Shown here piece by piece: positions 1-7,113 of a stretch of 10,201 nt of DNA (positions are counted from its first letter, which is position 1; the number at the start of each line of letters is the position of its first letter). Source of the DNA: an uncultured Collinsella sp. (lineage in GTDB: Bacteria > Actinomycetota > Coriobacteriia > Coriobacteriales > Coriobacteriaceae). Location: positions 1 to 10,201 of the forward strand of contig CALBUZ010000124.1 in the NCBI GenBank assembly GCA_937969105.1, written 5' to 3'. Under the pieces are notes generated by a model. That model worked only from the letters and a program-made list of their open reading frames with translations. It did not search any database and was not told the DNA's origin. The position numbers were made by a program, and so were the translations under genes.

Positions 1-159
1 GTGGAAGAGCGTTTCACCGCGCTCGAACCTCTTTCGTTCGAGGGCTATACGGTGGCTTTCACGAAGGAATACGACCAATTGATACCAGACCTTTACGGTG
101 AGGGCGGTGGATACGCCCCGCGAAAGGTTCGGTACACGAAGATAGGGAAGGACTGGTAG
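1..159 (+). CDS. Partial hypothetical protein, C-terminal end only
   Basis: Frame 1 is open from the first base and ends at TAG 157-159, giving 52 residues that finish in ...RYTKIGKDW. The first codon is GTG, but no ribosome binding site can be seen because the window starts there, so this is best read as the 3' end of a longer gene. The sequence is rich in aromatic and charged residues (FEGYTVAF, KEYDQL, LYGEGGGY) and has no membrane segment. I do not recognise the family. It ends 3 bases before the DUF3173 start, suggesting one transcription unit with the two genes that follow, so it probably belongs to the mobile element. In comparable elements a replication or relaxase gene often precedes the excisionase-like gene, but nothing in these residues proves that. 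Confidence 0.5.
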   Translation: MEERFTALEPLSFEGYTVAFTKEYDQLIPDLYGEGGGYAPRKVRYTKIGKDW

Positions 160-162
160 CCT

Positions 163-378
163 ATGACTGGCTGTCCGATGGTCGATAAGACCGATATAAT
201 CGCTTTGGGCTTCACGCCCTCGAAGTCTGCTGACATAATCCGTGCAGCCAAGCGGCTCATGGTGTCGCGCGGCTTCGGGTTCTACGGCTCGCGCAAGGTG
301 GGGCGCGTCCCCGCCGCCGCCGTTGCCGAGATTATCGGCGTTGACCCCGTGGGGGCGAACGATGCCGAAGGTGAGTAA
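163..378 (+). CDS. DUF3173 family small protein, putative excisionase-like factor of the element
   Basis: This 71-residue protein matches my memory of the DUF3173 pattern: a D-I-I-x-L-G-F segment (residues 11-17), then SADIIRAAK (22-30), a short hydrophobic turn MVSRGFGFY (33-41), and a basic GRVPAAAVAEIIG end (47-59). The layout suggests a small helical, possibly winged-helix DNA-binding fold. Family members typically sit immediately before the tyrosine integrase of ICEs, as here, and a role in excision or directionality is inferred from that context, not shown. The start at 163 is preceded by GGAAGGA (146-152, spacing 10). An in-frame ATG at 178 is possible but lacks a site. Its last 17 bases overlap the integrase start, implying translational coupling. 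Confidence 0.82.
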   Translation: MTGCPMVDKTDIIALGFTPSKSADIIRAAKRLMVSRGFGFYGSRKVGRVPAAAVAEIIGVDPVGANDAEGE

Positions 379-1552
379 CGTATACCGCGACAACCGCAAC
401 GGCTCGTGGTATTTCGTGGCGAACCTCGGCACCGATGCCGAGGGCAAGCGCGTGCGCCATTGGGGGCGCGGCTACAAGACCCAGAAGGACGCGAAAGCCG
501 CCTACGATGCGTATATGGCTGATTTCTCCAAGACCGCCGTAAAGGTCAACTCGACAATGAGTTTCGGCGAGTTCTTCCGCACGTACTGGGTTCCAGACTA
601 CAAGGCTAGAACCCGTGAAAGCACGTTCGCCGTGCGTTCCCAGATGGCGCGAAAGCGTTTCGCGCGTTGGGATCGCTGTCGGCTGCGCGACATTGACGCG
701 CCCGCCCTTAAACGTTGGCAGAATGAGCTTGTTTCTGCTTACTCGCCCTCTTATGCGCGTTCCGTTTACGGGTATTTCGCAATGGTTCTGGATATGGCGG
801 TTAAACTCGGCCTGTTGCGGGCAAACCCCGCCCGCACTGTCGGCAACGTCCCTAAAGCCCGCAGGGAAGTTGATTTCTGGACGCGTGACGAGTTCGAGCG
901 GGTGGCGGCTACCTTCGATACGTCCGAGTATTACGGGCTTCATGGCTTCACGTGCCTGTGGCTGCTTTACATGACGGGGCTTCGGCTCGGTGAAGCCCAA
1001 GCCCTGCGCTGGTCTGCTATCGACTTCGGCGCGGGTACTCTGTCGGTGTCCTGCTCGATGTACTACCGCAACCTTGGCGATTGGAAGATTACACCGCCCA
1101 AGACCAAGGCGGGCAAGCGCGTTATCGCCCTCGATTCGCTCACGCTGGGGTACCTTTCGCGTTGGTACGATGTTCAGCAGCGGAATATCTGTAGCGATTT
1201 CGTGCTGTCTCGTGACGGCTCCCCGCTTTCCAAGCACGTCATTGGTCGTATTATCGAGCGCCACGCGCCAATGGCTGGCGTTCACCGTATCCGCGTTCAC
1301 GCGCTTCGCCACAGCCACGCCGCGCTGCTCATAAGTCTGGGCGAGAACGCCTTGGCTATCCGTGACCGTCTCGGTCATGAGGACGTTAAGACCACGCTCG
1401 GCACCTATGGTCACCTGTACGCCGATGCAAATAGGGGCGTTGCCGCCCGTCTCGATGCCGCGTTCTCGCCCTCGGGCGGGCAACCCGTGGGCAGCCCTCC
1501 GAACCCGAGCGACACGCCCGAACCTGTGGGCAACGTTGCGAAAGACGTATAA
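362..1552 (+). CDS. Tyrosine recombinase / site-specific integrase
   Basis: This 396-residue enzyme catalyses integration and excision of the element by DNA strand exchange through a covalent phosphotyrosine. Domain order: an N-terminal arm-binding, AP2-like region (about 5-55, YRDNRNGSWYFVANLG then a GYKTQKDAKAAYDAY helix), a SAM-like core-binding domain (about 65-155), and a catalytic domain (about 170-365). The catalytic set is complete: Arg208 in TGLRLGEA, a lysine in the PKTKAGKR hairpin (247 or 249), His313-x-x-Arg316 in HALRHSHA, His339 in RLGHE and nucleophile Tyr349 in GTYGHL. Residues 366-396 form a proline- and glycine-rich tail. I chose ATG 362 because it starts at MPKVSNVYRD, the expected beginning of the arm domain, with GGGGG at 351-355 six bases upstream. 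The frame is open further left (ATG 242), but that extension is the DUF3173 gene read in another frame. It ends 67 bases before the purL stop. Confidence 0.93.
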   Translation: MPKVSNVYRDNRNGSWYFVANLGTDAEGKRVRHWGRGYKTQKDAKAAYDAYMADFSKTAVKVNSTMSFGEFFRTYWVPDYKARTRESTFAVRSQMARKRFARWDRCRLRDIDAPALKRWQNELVSAYSPSYARSVYGYFAMVLDMAVKLGLLRANPARTVGNVPKARREVDFWTRDEFERVAATFDTSEYYGLHGFTCLWLLYMTGLRLGEAQALRWSAIDFGAGTLSVSCSMYYRNLGDWKITPPKTKAGKRVIALDSLTLGYLSRWYDVQQRNICSDFVLSRDGSPLSKHVIGRIIERHAPMAGVHRIRVHALRHSHAALLISLGENALAIRDRLGHEDVKTTLGTYGHLYADANRGVAARLDAAFSPSGGQPVGSPPNPSDTPEPVGNVAKDV

Positions 1553-1622
1553 AACCGCAGGTCGGGCGCTATGGAACCGTGTTTCGTTATGCGAGGGGAT
1601 TGTACCCGATGGGAACGTATTA
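1553..1622. other. Element-chromosome junction; candidate attachment-site region
   Basis: These 67 non-coding bases plus the purL stop codon separate the integrase stop (1550-1552) from the end of purL. Integrase genes usually lie next to one att site, and many tyrosine integrases use the 3' end of a gene as target, so the att core is expected here or in the last codons of purL (up to about 1650). Only one copy is in the window, so the core repeat cannot be defined. Loose similarities such as CGTTATGCGAGG (from 1585) and TAAGCGAAG (1621-1629) are too weak to call. No hairpin followed by a T-run is visible for purL on the minus strand; the best inverted repeat, CCCGATGGG, has only a 3-bp stem. 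Confidence 0.4.
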
Positions 1623-4600
1623 AGCGAAGTAGGCTACGCCGCTCTCAAAGATCGGCATGAACTTGTCGCCGGGGACATGCTCGGGCACGTTGCGGTACAG
1701 GTTGTCGCCGCGACGCTCGGCATGGCCCATCTTGCCCAGGACGCGGCCGTCGGGGCTCGTGATGCCCTCGATGGCGAGTGCGGAGCCGTTGGGGTTGACG
1801 GAAAGATCCATGCTGGGCTTGCCGTCCTCGCCCACGTACTGCGTGGCGACCTGACCGTTGGCGATCAGCTGGGCGAGCACTTCGTCATTGGCGACAAAGC
1901 GGCCCTCGCCGTGGCTGATGGCGACGGTGTAGGGGTCGTCGAGGCTGCACTGCGACAGCCACGGGGACAGGTTGGACGAGATACGGGTGCGCACCAGACG
2001 GCTCTGGTGGCGACCGATGGTGTTGAACGTCAACGTGGGCGCATCGGGCGTGGCGTCGACGATATCGCCGTAGGGCACCAGGCCGAGCTTGATCAGGGCC
2101 TGGAAGCCGTTGCAGATGCCCAGCATCAGGCCGTCGCGGGCCTTGAGCAGGTCACGGACTGCCTCGGTGACCTCGGGAGCGCGGAAGAACGCCGTGATGA
2201 ACTTGGCAGAGCCGTCGGGCTCGTCGCCGCCCGAGAAGCCGCCGGGGATCATGACGATCTGGCTTGCGCGGATGCGGCGGGCAAGCTCGTGGGTGCTCTC
2301 GGCGACGGCCTCGGGCGTGAGGTTGTTGATTACGAAGGTGTCGGCCTCGGCACCGGCGGCACGGAAGGCGCGGGCGCTGTCGTACTCGCAGTTGTTGCCG
2401 GGGAACACGGGGATGATCACGCGCGGGCGGGCGATCTTGGCACCGCCGTACACGTGGATATCCTTGGCACGGAAGTCGATGGTCTCGACCTCGGCGGTCT
2501 CGCCGGCGCTGCGGTAGGCAAAGACGCCCTCGATGCCGCTCTCCCAGGCTTCCTGGAGCTCGGCGAGCTCGATGACCTCGGAGCCGGTGTCGATGACATA
2601 GCCCTCGACGGTGGTGCCCAGGGGCTCGACGACAACGCCGTCGGCGACCTCGGGCAGCTCGGCATCCTCGGCGAGCTCGACGATAAAGCTGCCATAGAGC
2701 GGGGTGAAGAGGCTCTCCACGTCCACATCCTCGGCAAGCTCGATACCGATCTGGTTGCCGACACACATCTTAAAGAGGCTCTCGGCGCCGCAGCCGTAGC
2801 CGGGCGTGGAGACGGCCAGGGCGTCGCCGGTAGCAGTGAGCGCCTCGACGGCGTCAAACGCGGCGAGCAGCTGCTGGGCGTCGGGGCGGTAGTCCTCGCC
2901 ATAGGTGGCGGGGGCGATGCGTACGACGCGATGCGTCAGGCCCTTGAACTCAGGGGAGACTGCGCGCGCCGCGCGGCCCACGGCTACAGCGAAGCTGATC
3001 AGAGTCGGCGGAACGTTGAGCTCGCCGGCCTCGTCCTCAAACGAGCCGCTCATGGAATCCTTGCCACCGATGGCACCGGCACCCAGGTCGACTTGGGCCA
3101 TGAGAGCGCCCAGGACGGCTGCCGTGGGCTTGCCCCAGCGCTCGGCCTCGGTGCGCAGACGCTCGAAGTACTCCTGGAAGGAGAGGTAGGCGCGCTTGTG
3201 CTCAAAGCCGGCAGCCACGAGCTTGGCGATGGACTCGACCACGGACAGGTAGGCGCCCGCAAACTGGTCGGCTTCCATCAGGTAGGGGTTGAAGCCCCAT
3301 GCCATGGCGCTTGCTGTGGTGGTCTCGCCGTCCACGGGGAATTTGGCGACCATGGCCGAGCTCGGGGTGAGCTGCGTCTTGCCGCCAAAGGGCATGAGCA
3401 CGGTCGCGGCGCCGATGGTGGAGTCGAAGCGCTCGGAAAGGCCCTTGTTGGAAGCGACGTTGAGGTCGGTGACAAGCGAGGTCATGCGCTCGGCGAGCGT
3501 GGTGCCGGCCCAGCTGGGCTGCCACACGCTACGGGCGCACACGTGGGCGACCTGGTGCTTGGGTGCGCCGTTGGAGTTGAGGAACTCGCGGGACAGGTCG
3601 ACAATGGCGACGCCGTTCCAAGCCATGCGCATGCGCGGCTCGGCGGTAACCTCGGCGATAACGGTCGCCTCCAGGTTCTCCTCGGCGGCGTAGCCCATGA
3701 ACTCTTCGACGTCACTGTCGGCGACGGCGCAGGCCATACGCTCCTGGGACTCGGAAATAGCGAGCTCGGTGCCGTCCAGGCCGTCGTACTTCTTGGTCAC
3801 GGTATCAAGGTCGACATACAGGCCGTCGGCAAGCTCGCCCACGGCGACCGAGACGCCGCCGGCGCCAAAGTCGTTGCAGCGCTTGATCAGGCGGCAGGCG
3901 TCGCCGCGGCGGAACAGACGCTGCAGCTTGCGCTCGACCGGGGCGTTGCCCTTCTGGACCTCGGCGCCCGAGGTCTCGATGGACTCGGTGTTCTGGGTCT
4001 TGGAGGAGCCGGTGGCACCGCCGATGCCGTCACGGCCGGTGCGGCCGCCCAGCAGGATGATCTTGTCGGTGGGGGCGGGGCACTCGCGGCGCACGTGGTT
4101 TGCCGGGGTAGCGCCCACGACGGCGCCGACCTCCATGCGCTTGGCTACGTAGCCGGGGTGATAGAGTTCGTTGACCTGGCCGGTGGCAAGGCCGATCTGG
4201 TTGCCGTAGCTGGAGTAGCCGGCGGCAGCGGTGGTTACGAGCTTGCGCTGCGGCAACTTGCCCTCGAGCGTCTCGGACACGGGGACGGTGGGGTCGCCGG
4301 CGCCGGTGACACGCATGGCCTGGTACACGTAGCTGCGGCCCGAGAGCGGGTCGCGGATGGCGCCGCCCACGCAGGTGGCGGCACCGCCGAAGGGCTCGAT
4401 CTCGGTCGGGTGGTTGTGGGTCTCGTTCTTAAACAGGAACAGCCAGTCCTGGTCCTCGCCGTCGACATCGACCTTCACCTTGACGGTGCAGGCGTTGATC
4501 TCCTCGGACTCGTCGACATCGGTCATGACGCCGGTCTTCTTGAGGTATTTGGCGCCGATGGTGCCCATGTCCATGAGGCAGACGGGCTTGGCGTCGCGAC

Positions 4601-5366
4601 CGAGCTCGTGGCGCATCTCCATGTAGCGGTCGAAGGCCTGCTGCACCACGGCGTCGTCGATCGTCACGTCGTCCAGGACGGTGCCGAAGGTGGTATGGCG
4701 GCAGTGATCGGACCAATAGGTGTCGATCACGCGGATCTCGGTGATGGTGGGGTCGCGGTCCTCATCGCGGAAGTACTGCTGGCAGAAGGCGATGTCCGCC
4801 TCGTCCATGGCAAGACCGCGCTCGGAAATAAAGGCGGCAAGGCCGGCCTCGTCGAGCTCGCGGAAGCCGTCGAGCACCTCGACGGGCTGGGGCTCGGGGG
4901 TCTCCATGTACAGCGTCTCGGGCAGGTCGAGCGAGGCGATGCGCGCCTCGACGGGGTTCACCACGTAGTGCTTGATGGCATCGATGGCGGCTTCGTCCAG
5001 AGCGCCCGAGATCATATAGACCTTGGCGGAGCGCACGGCGGGGCGCTCGCCCTGGCTGATGAGCTGCACGCACTCGCTGGCGGAGTCGGCGCGCTGGTCA
5101 AACTGACCAGGCAGGAATTCGACGGCAAAGACGGCGCCATCGCTTGCGGGGAGCTCGTCGTAGGTCACATCGACCTGGGGCTCGCTAAAGACGGTCGGCA
5201 CGCAGGAGCGGAAAAGCTCCTCGTCGATGCCCTCGACGTCGTAGCGGTTGATTATCCTCAGGGCCTCGATGCCCTTGATGCCGAGAATTTCGGTCAGCTC
5301 GCCCTTGAGCTGCTGAGCCTCGACGTCGAACCCGGGTTTCTTCTCCACGTAGATACGAGAGACCAT
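1620..5366 (-). CDS. purL: Phosphoribosylformylglycinamidine (FGAM) synthase, single-chain with glutaminase domain
   Basis: This cytosolic enzyme carries out the fourth step of de novo IMP synthesis: FGAR + glutamine + ATP gives FGAM + glutamate + ADP + phosphate. The 1248-residue chain combines the PurS-like, PurL and PurQ parts that are separate proteins in Bacillus. Visible landmarks: an N-terminal PurS-like/linker region (1-200), the first synthetase half with SDHCRHTTFGTV (219-230) and the ATP-site segment KNETHNHPTEIEPFGGAA (313-330), NDFGAGG (498-504), the second half with GGKDSMSG (767-774), and a class I amidotransferase domain from about 980 with PVFPGNNCEYD, nucleophile Cys1085 in GICNGFQ, and His1215/Glu1217 in GKMGHAER. 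I believe it belongs to the clade II single-chain form common in Clostridia-like genomes rather than the roughly 1295-residue proteobacterial form. Start MVSRIYVEKK is supported by AGGAAGG nine bases upstream; the frame stays open 36 codons further without a better site. A mobile-element integrase ends 67 bases beyond its stop. Confidence 0.96.
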   Translation of the reverse strand: MVSRIYVEKKPGFDVEAQQLKGELTEILGIKGIEALRIINRYDVEGIDEELFRSCVPTVFSEPQVDVTYDELPASDGAVFAVEFLPGQFDQRADSASECVQLISQGERPAVRSAKVYMISGALDEAAIDAIKHYVVNPVEARIASLDLPETLYMETPEPQPVEVLDGFRELDEAGLAAFISERGLAMDEADIAFCQQYFRDEDRDPTITEIRVIDTYWSDHCRHTTFGTVLDDVTIDDAVVQQAFDRYMEMRHELGRDAKPVCLMDMGTIGAKYLKKTGVMTDVDESEEINACTVKVKVDVDGEDQDWLFLFKNETHNHPTEIEPFGGAATCVGGAIRDPLSGRSYVYQAMRVTGAGDPTVPVSETLEGKLPQRKLVTTAAAGYSSYGNQIGLATGQVNELYHPGYVAKRMEVGAVVGATPANHVRRECPAPTDKIILLGGRTGRDGIGGATGSSKTQNTESIETSGAEVQKGNAPVERKLQRLFRRGDACRLIKRCNDFGAGGVSVAVGELADGLYVDLDTVTKKYDGLDGTELAISESQERMACAVADSDVEEFMGYAAEENLEATVIAEVTAEPRMRMAWNGVAIVDLSREFLNSNGAPKHQVAHVCARSVWQPSWAGTTLAERMTSLVTDLNVASNKGLSERFDSTIGAATVLMPFGGKTQLTPSSAMVAKFPVDGETTTASAMAWGFNPYLMEADQFAGAYLSVVESIAKLVAAGFEHKRAYLSFQEYFERLRTEAERWGKPTAAVLGALMAQVDLGAGAIGGKDSMSGSFEDEAGELNVPPTLISFAVAVGRAARAVSPEFKGLTHRVVRIAPATYGEDYRPDAQQLLAAFDAVEALTATGDALAVSTPGYGCGAESLFKMCVGNQIGIELAEDVDVESLFTPLYGSFIVELAEDAELPEVADGVVVEPLGTTVEGYVIDTGSEVIELAELQEAWESGIEGVFAYRSAGETAEVETIDFRAKDIHVYGGAKIARPRVIIPVFPGNNCEYDSARAFRAAGAEADTFVINNLTPEAVAESTHELARRIRASQIVMIPGGFSGGDEPDGSAKFITAFFRAPEVTEAVRDLLKARDGLMLGICNGFQALIKLGLVPYGDIVDATPDAPTLTFNTIGRHQSRLVRTRISSNLSPWLSQCSLDDPYTVAISHGEGRFVANDEVLAQLIANGQVATQYVGEDGKPSMDLSVNPNGSALAIEGITSPDGRVLGKMGHAERRGDNLYRNVPEHVPGDKFMPIFESGVAYFA

Positions 5367-5550
5367 TGGTTTCTGCCTTCCTGATCGGTTGGGCGTACGG
5401 TACGGTATGCGGCAGCGGTCGGTTTGCGGGGTCTGCCCTGCGGTCGCCTTGAGCCACATGTTTGTAAACCTCACTATGATACGACAGCTCGCGGCGCGTT
5501 GAGGACGGCGAGGGTGCTACAGTGAAGCGCAAACAAGAGAAAGGCATCAC
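5367..5550. promoter_or_regulatory. Divergent purL / antiporter promoter region
   Basis: This 184-base gap separates two divergent genes and should hold both promoters. CTATGATAC at 5474-5482 contains overlapping -10-like hexamers on both strands: TATGAT (plus, 5475-5480) and TATCAT (minus, 5476-5481). Each is one base from TATAAT, but neither has a convincing -35 at 16-18 bases. For the antiporter an alternative is the extended -10 TGCTACAGT (5515-5523). The purL leader side holds a small hairpin (GCGGGG 5426-5431 with CCCTGC 5436-5441) and the short repeats TACGGTACGGTATGCGG (5401-5413 region). I looked for a purine riboswitch or PurBox pattern and saw none. Confidence 0.35.
5376..5382 (-). 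promoter_or_regulatory. purL ribosome binding site AGGAAGG
   Basis: On the minus strand AGGAAGG precedes ATG 5366-5364 by nine bases. It decides the start: the in-frame ATG at 5474 would add 36 residues of low-complexity, Arg/Pro/Gln-rich sequence with no counterpart in the family and no comparable site. Confidence 0.7.
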
Positions 5551-7113
5551 ATGGCATTCGTTTCGCTCGCCATCATCGCACTCGTGGCCTTTGCGAGTCC
5601 TTTTATCGCCTCGGCGATTCCCGGAAAACCCGTTCCCGAGACGGTCTTTTTGCTCGTGCTCGGCGCGGTGCTGGGACCCCATATGCTCGGCGTCATCCAT
5701 GTAGATGCCGAGGTCTCGCTTGTGTCCGAGCTGGGCCTGGCCTTTTTGTTCCTGCTTGCCGGCTTTGAGATCGACCCCAAGAGTATCACGGGCGTCGAGG
5801 GGCGCTACGGCTTGGCGACGTGGGTCGTCACGTTTGGTATCGCCTGGCTTGCCGTGCGCTTTACCCCGTGGTTCTCAGTCAGTCATTTCGACGGTATCGC
5901 CGTGACGCTTGCCCTCACTTCGACGGCGCTCGGTACGCTTGTGCCCATCATGCGTGAGCGCTCGCTCACCGGCACGCGCGTGGGCGACTCGATTCTCGCG
6001 TATGGCACTTGGGGCGAGCTCGGTCCCGTGCTCGCCATGTCGGTGCTGTTGTCTGCCCGCACCGGCATCCAAACGCTCGTAATCCTTGGCTTGTTTGCGG
6101 TGGTTTGCGTGTTGCTGGCCGTGGTCCCGAGCCGCTCCAAGCGCGTCGGCAGCCGCTTCTTTGCGTTTGTCGAGGAGCGCGCCGATACCACGTCGCAGAC
6201 CTTCGTACGCCTGACGGTGCTCATCCTGGTCACGCTCGTGGCATTCTCTGCTGTCTTTGACCTCGACATCGTGTTGGGTTCTTTTGCCGCCGGCTTTGTC
6301 TTGCGCTACATCATCCCCGAGGGCAACCATACGCTCGAGACCAAGCTCGATGGCCTGGCCTACGGCTTTTTGATTCCGGTGTTCTTTACCGTATCGGGCG
6401 CAAAGATCGACCTGACGGCCGTGGCGTCGCGTCCGGGTCTGCTCGCGGGCTTTATCGTGGCGTTGCTGATTATTCGTGCCGTGCCCATTCTCATCTCTAT
6501 GAGCATTTGTCCCGCGACGCGCGATGTGTCGGCGTATGGCCGCATTACCGTGGCCCTGTACTGCACCACGGCCCTGCCGATCATCGTTGCCGTGACAAGC
6601 GTTGCCGTCAACGCGGGCGCGCTGTCGCAAGACATCGCGTCGGTCATGGTTGCCGCCGGTGCCATCACGGTGTTCTTGATGCCATTGCTCGCGCAGCTCT
6701 TCTACCGCGTGGTCGACGCCGCGCCGGTCGCCGCCGTGGCAGAAGTTGCCGAGCATCCATCCGATACGCTCGACATCCTGCGCGCCCATCACGATTTGGC
6801 GAGCCTGCTCGCACGTGAGCACGAGCTGCTGACTTCGCATGGCCATGGTCGCGTATTCGAGGGCCTGCCTACGCTCGATACGATTGCCGAGCGTCTTTCC
6901 GCCGAGGCGGCGAGCGGCCACATCGATGCCCGCATCGTGGACGCGGCGCACCTGCTTGCCGATAAGACCTATGGAGACGAGGTCGACCCGTCCGAGCTGA
7001 CTCCGCGTGAGCGCCGCCGCCTGGAGCGCGCCAAGCTCGCCGTGCGCGAATACCGCCGCCGCATGCTGGAGCTCTATGCGCGCGATGAAGCCCAGGACGA
7101 CGACGGCAAATAA
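5551..7113 (+). CDS. CPA2-family cation:proton antiporter (Na+/H+ or K+/H+ exchanger type)
   Basis: This 520-residue integral membrane protein probably exchanges Na+ or K+ for protons in ion and pH homeostasis. About the first 385 residues are a dense series of hydrophobic helices with family landmarks: GAVLGPHMLGV (38-48), a FLFLLAGFEIDP helix (65-76), TSTALGTL (123-130), GSFAAGFVLR (243-252) and FFTVSGAKID (278-287). The helix that usually carries the ion-binding acid reads YGTWGELGPVLAM (151-163), so Glu156 is the likely ion-binding residue. From about 400 to 520 there is a soluble, highly charged helical tail (RERRRLERAK, REYRRRMLELYARDE) instead of the TrkA-N/RCK nucleotide-binding domain of KefB/KefC. 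The start has AGAAAGG (5538-5544) six bases upstream. It stands alone, divergent from purL and convergent with hom, and its 3' flank is a hairpin-rich repeat array. Ion specificity cannot be read from sequence. Confidence 0.88.
   Translation: MAFVSLAIIALVAFASPFIASAIPGKPVPETVFLLVLGAVLGPHMLGVIHVDAEVSLVSELGLAFLFLLAGFEIDPKSITGVEGRYGLATWVVTFGIAWLAVRFTPWFSVSHFDGIAVTLALTSTALGTLVPIMRERSLTGTRVGDSILAYGTWGELGPVLAMSVLLSARTGIQTLVILGLFAVVCVLLAVVPSRSKRVGSRFFAFVEERADTTSQTFVRLTVLILVTLVAFSAVFDLDIVLGSFAAGFVLRYIIPEGNHTLETKLDGLAYGFLIPVFFTVSGAKIDLTAVASRPGLLAGFIVALLIIRAVPILISMSICPATRDVSAYGRITVALYCTTALPIIVAVTSVAVNAGALSQDIASVMVAAGAITVFLMPLLAQLFYRVVDAAPVAAVAEVAEHPSDTLDILRAHHDLASLLAREHELLTSHGHGRVFEGLPTLDTIAERLSAEAASGHIDARIVDAAHLLADKTYGDEVDPSELTPRERRRLERAKLAVREYRRRMLELYARDEAQDDDGK

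Larger units (their letters stand above)
1..1619 (+). mobile_element. Right end of an integrated element (ICE or phage-like), integrase module
   Basis: Three consecutive plus-strand genes occupy this stretch: an unrecognised gene tail, a DUF3173 protein and a tyrosine recombinase. DUF3173 directly upstream of, and overlapping, an integrase is the usual terminal module of integrative and conjugative elements in Gram-positive bacteria (family knowledge). The integrase is the last gene before a chromosomal housekeeping gene, purL, in opposite orientation, which fits an element end. Base composition looks lower in GC than the neighbours: a hand count gives 30/60 for bases 721-780 against 44/60 for 2341-2400 in purL, but these are single lines only. 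The other element end and any conjugation or phage genes lie outside the window, so ICE, mobilisable element and prophage cannot be told apart. The right boundary is placed next to the purL stop by inference. Confidence 0.75.

Noticed and set aside
242..361. Upstream extension of the integrase to ATG 242
   Set aside because: The added 40 residues (Arg/Pro/Ala/Ser-rich) are the DUF3173 gene read in another frame, and the family start matches MPKVSNVYRD at 362.
332..1483. Minus-strand open frame of 383 codons antisense to the integrase
   Set aside because: The integrase has a full catalytic residue set on the plus strand; the antisense product shows no domain.
1362..5384. Long plus-strand open frame of about 1340 codons running antisense over purL
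   Set aside because: It is the mirror of the GC-rich purL gene, whose domains are intact. The product is Gly/Ala/Leu/Val/Asp-rich with no recognisable domain, and no ribosome binding site was found.
5367..5474. Upstream extension of purL by 36 residues
   Set aside because: The extension is unlike the family, and AGGAAGG sits correctly before the internal ATG at 5366.
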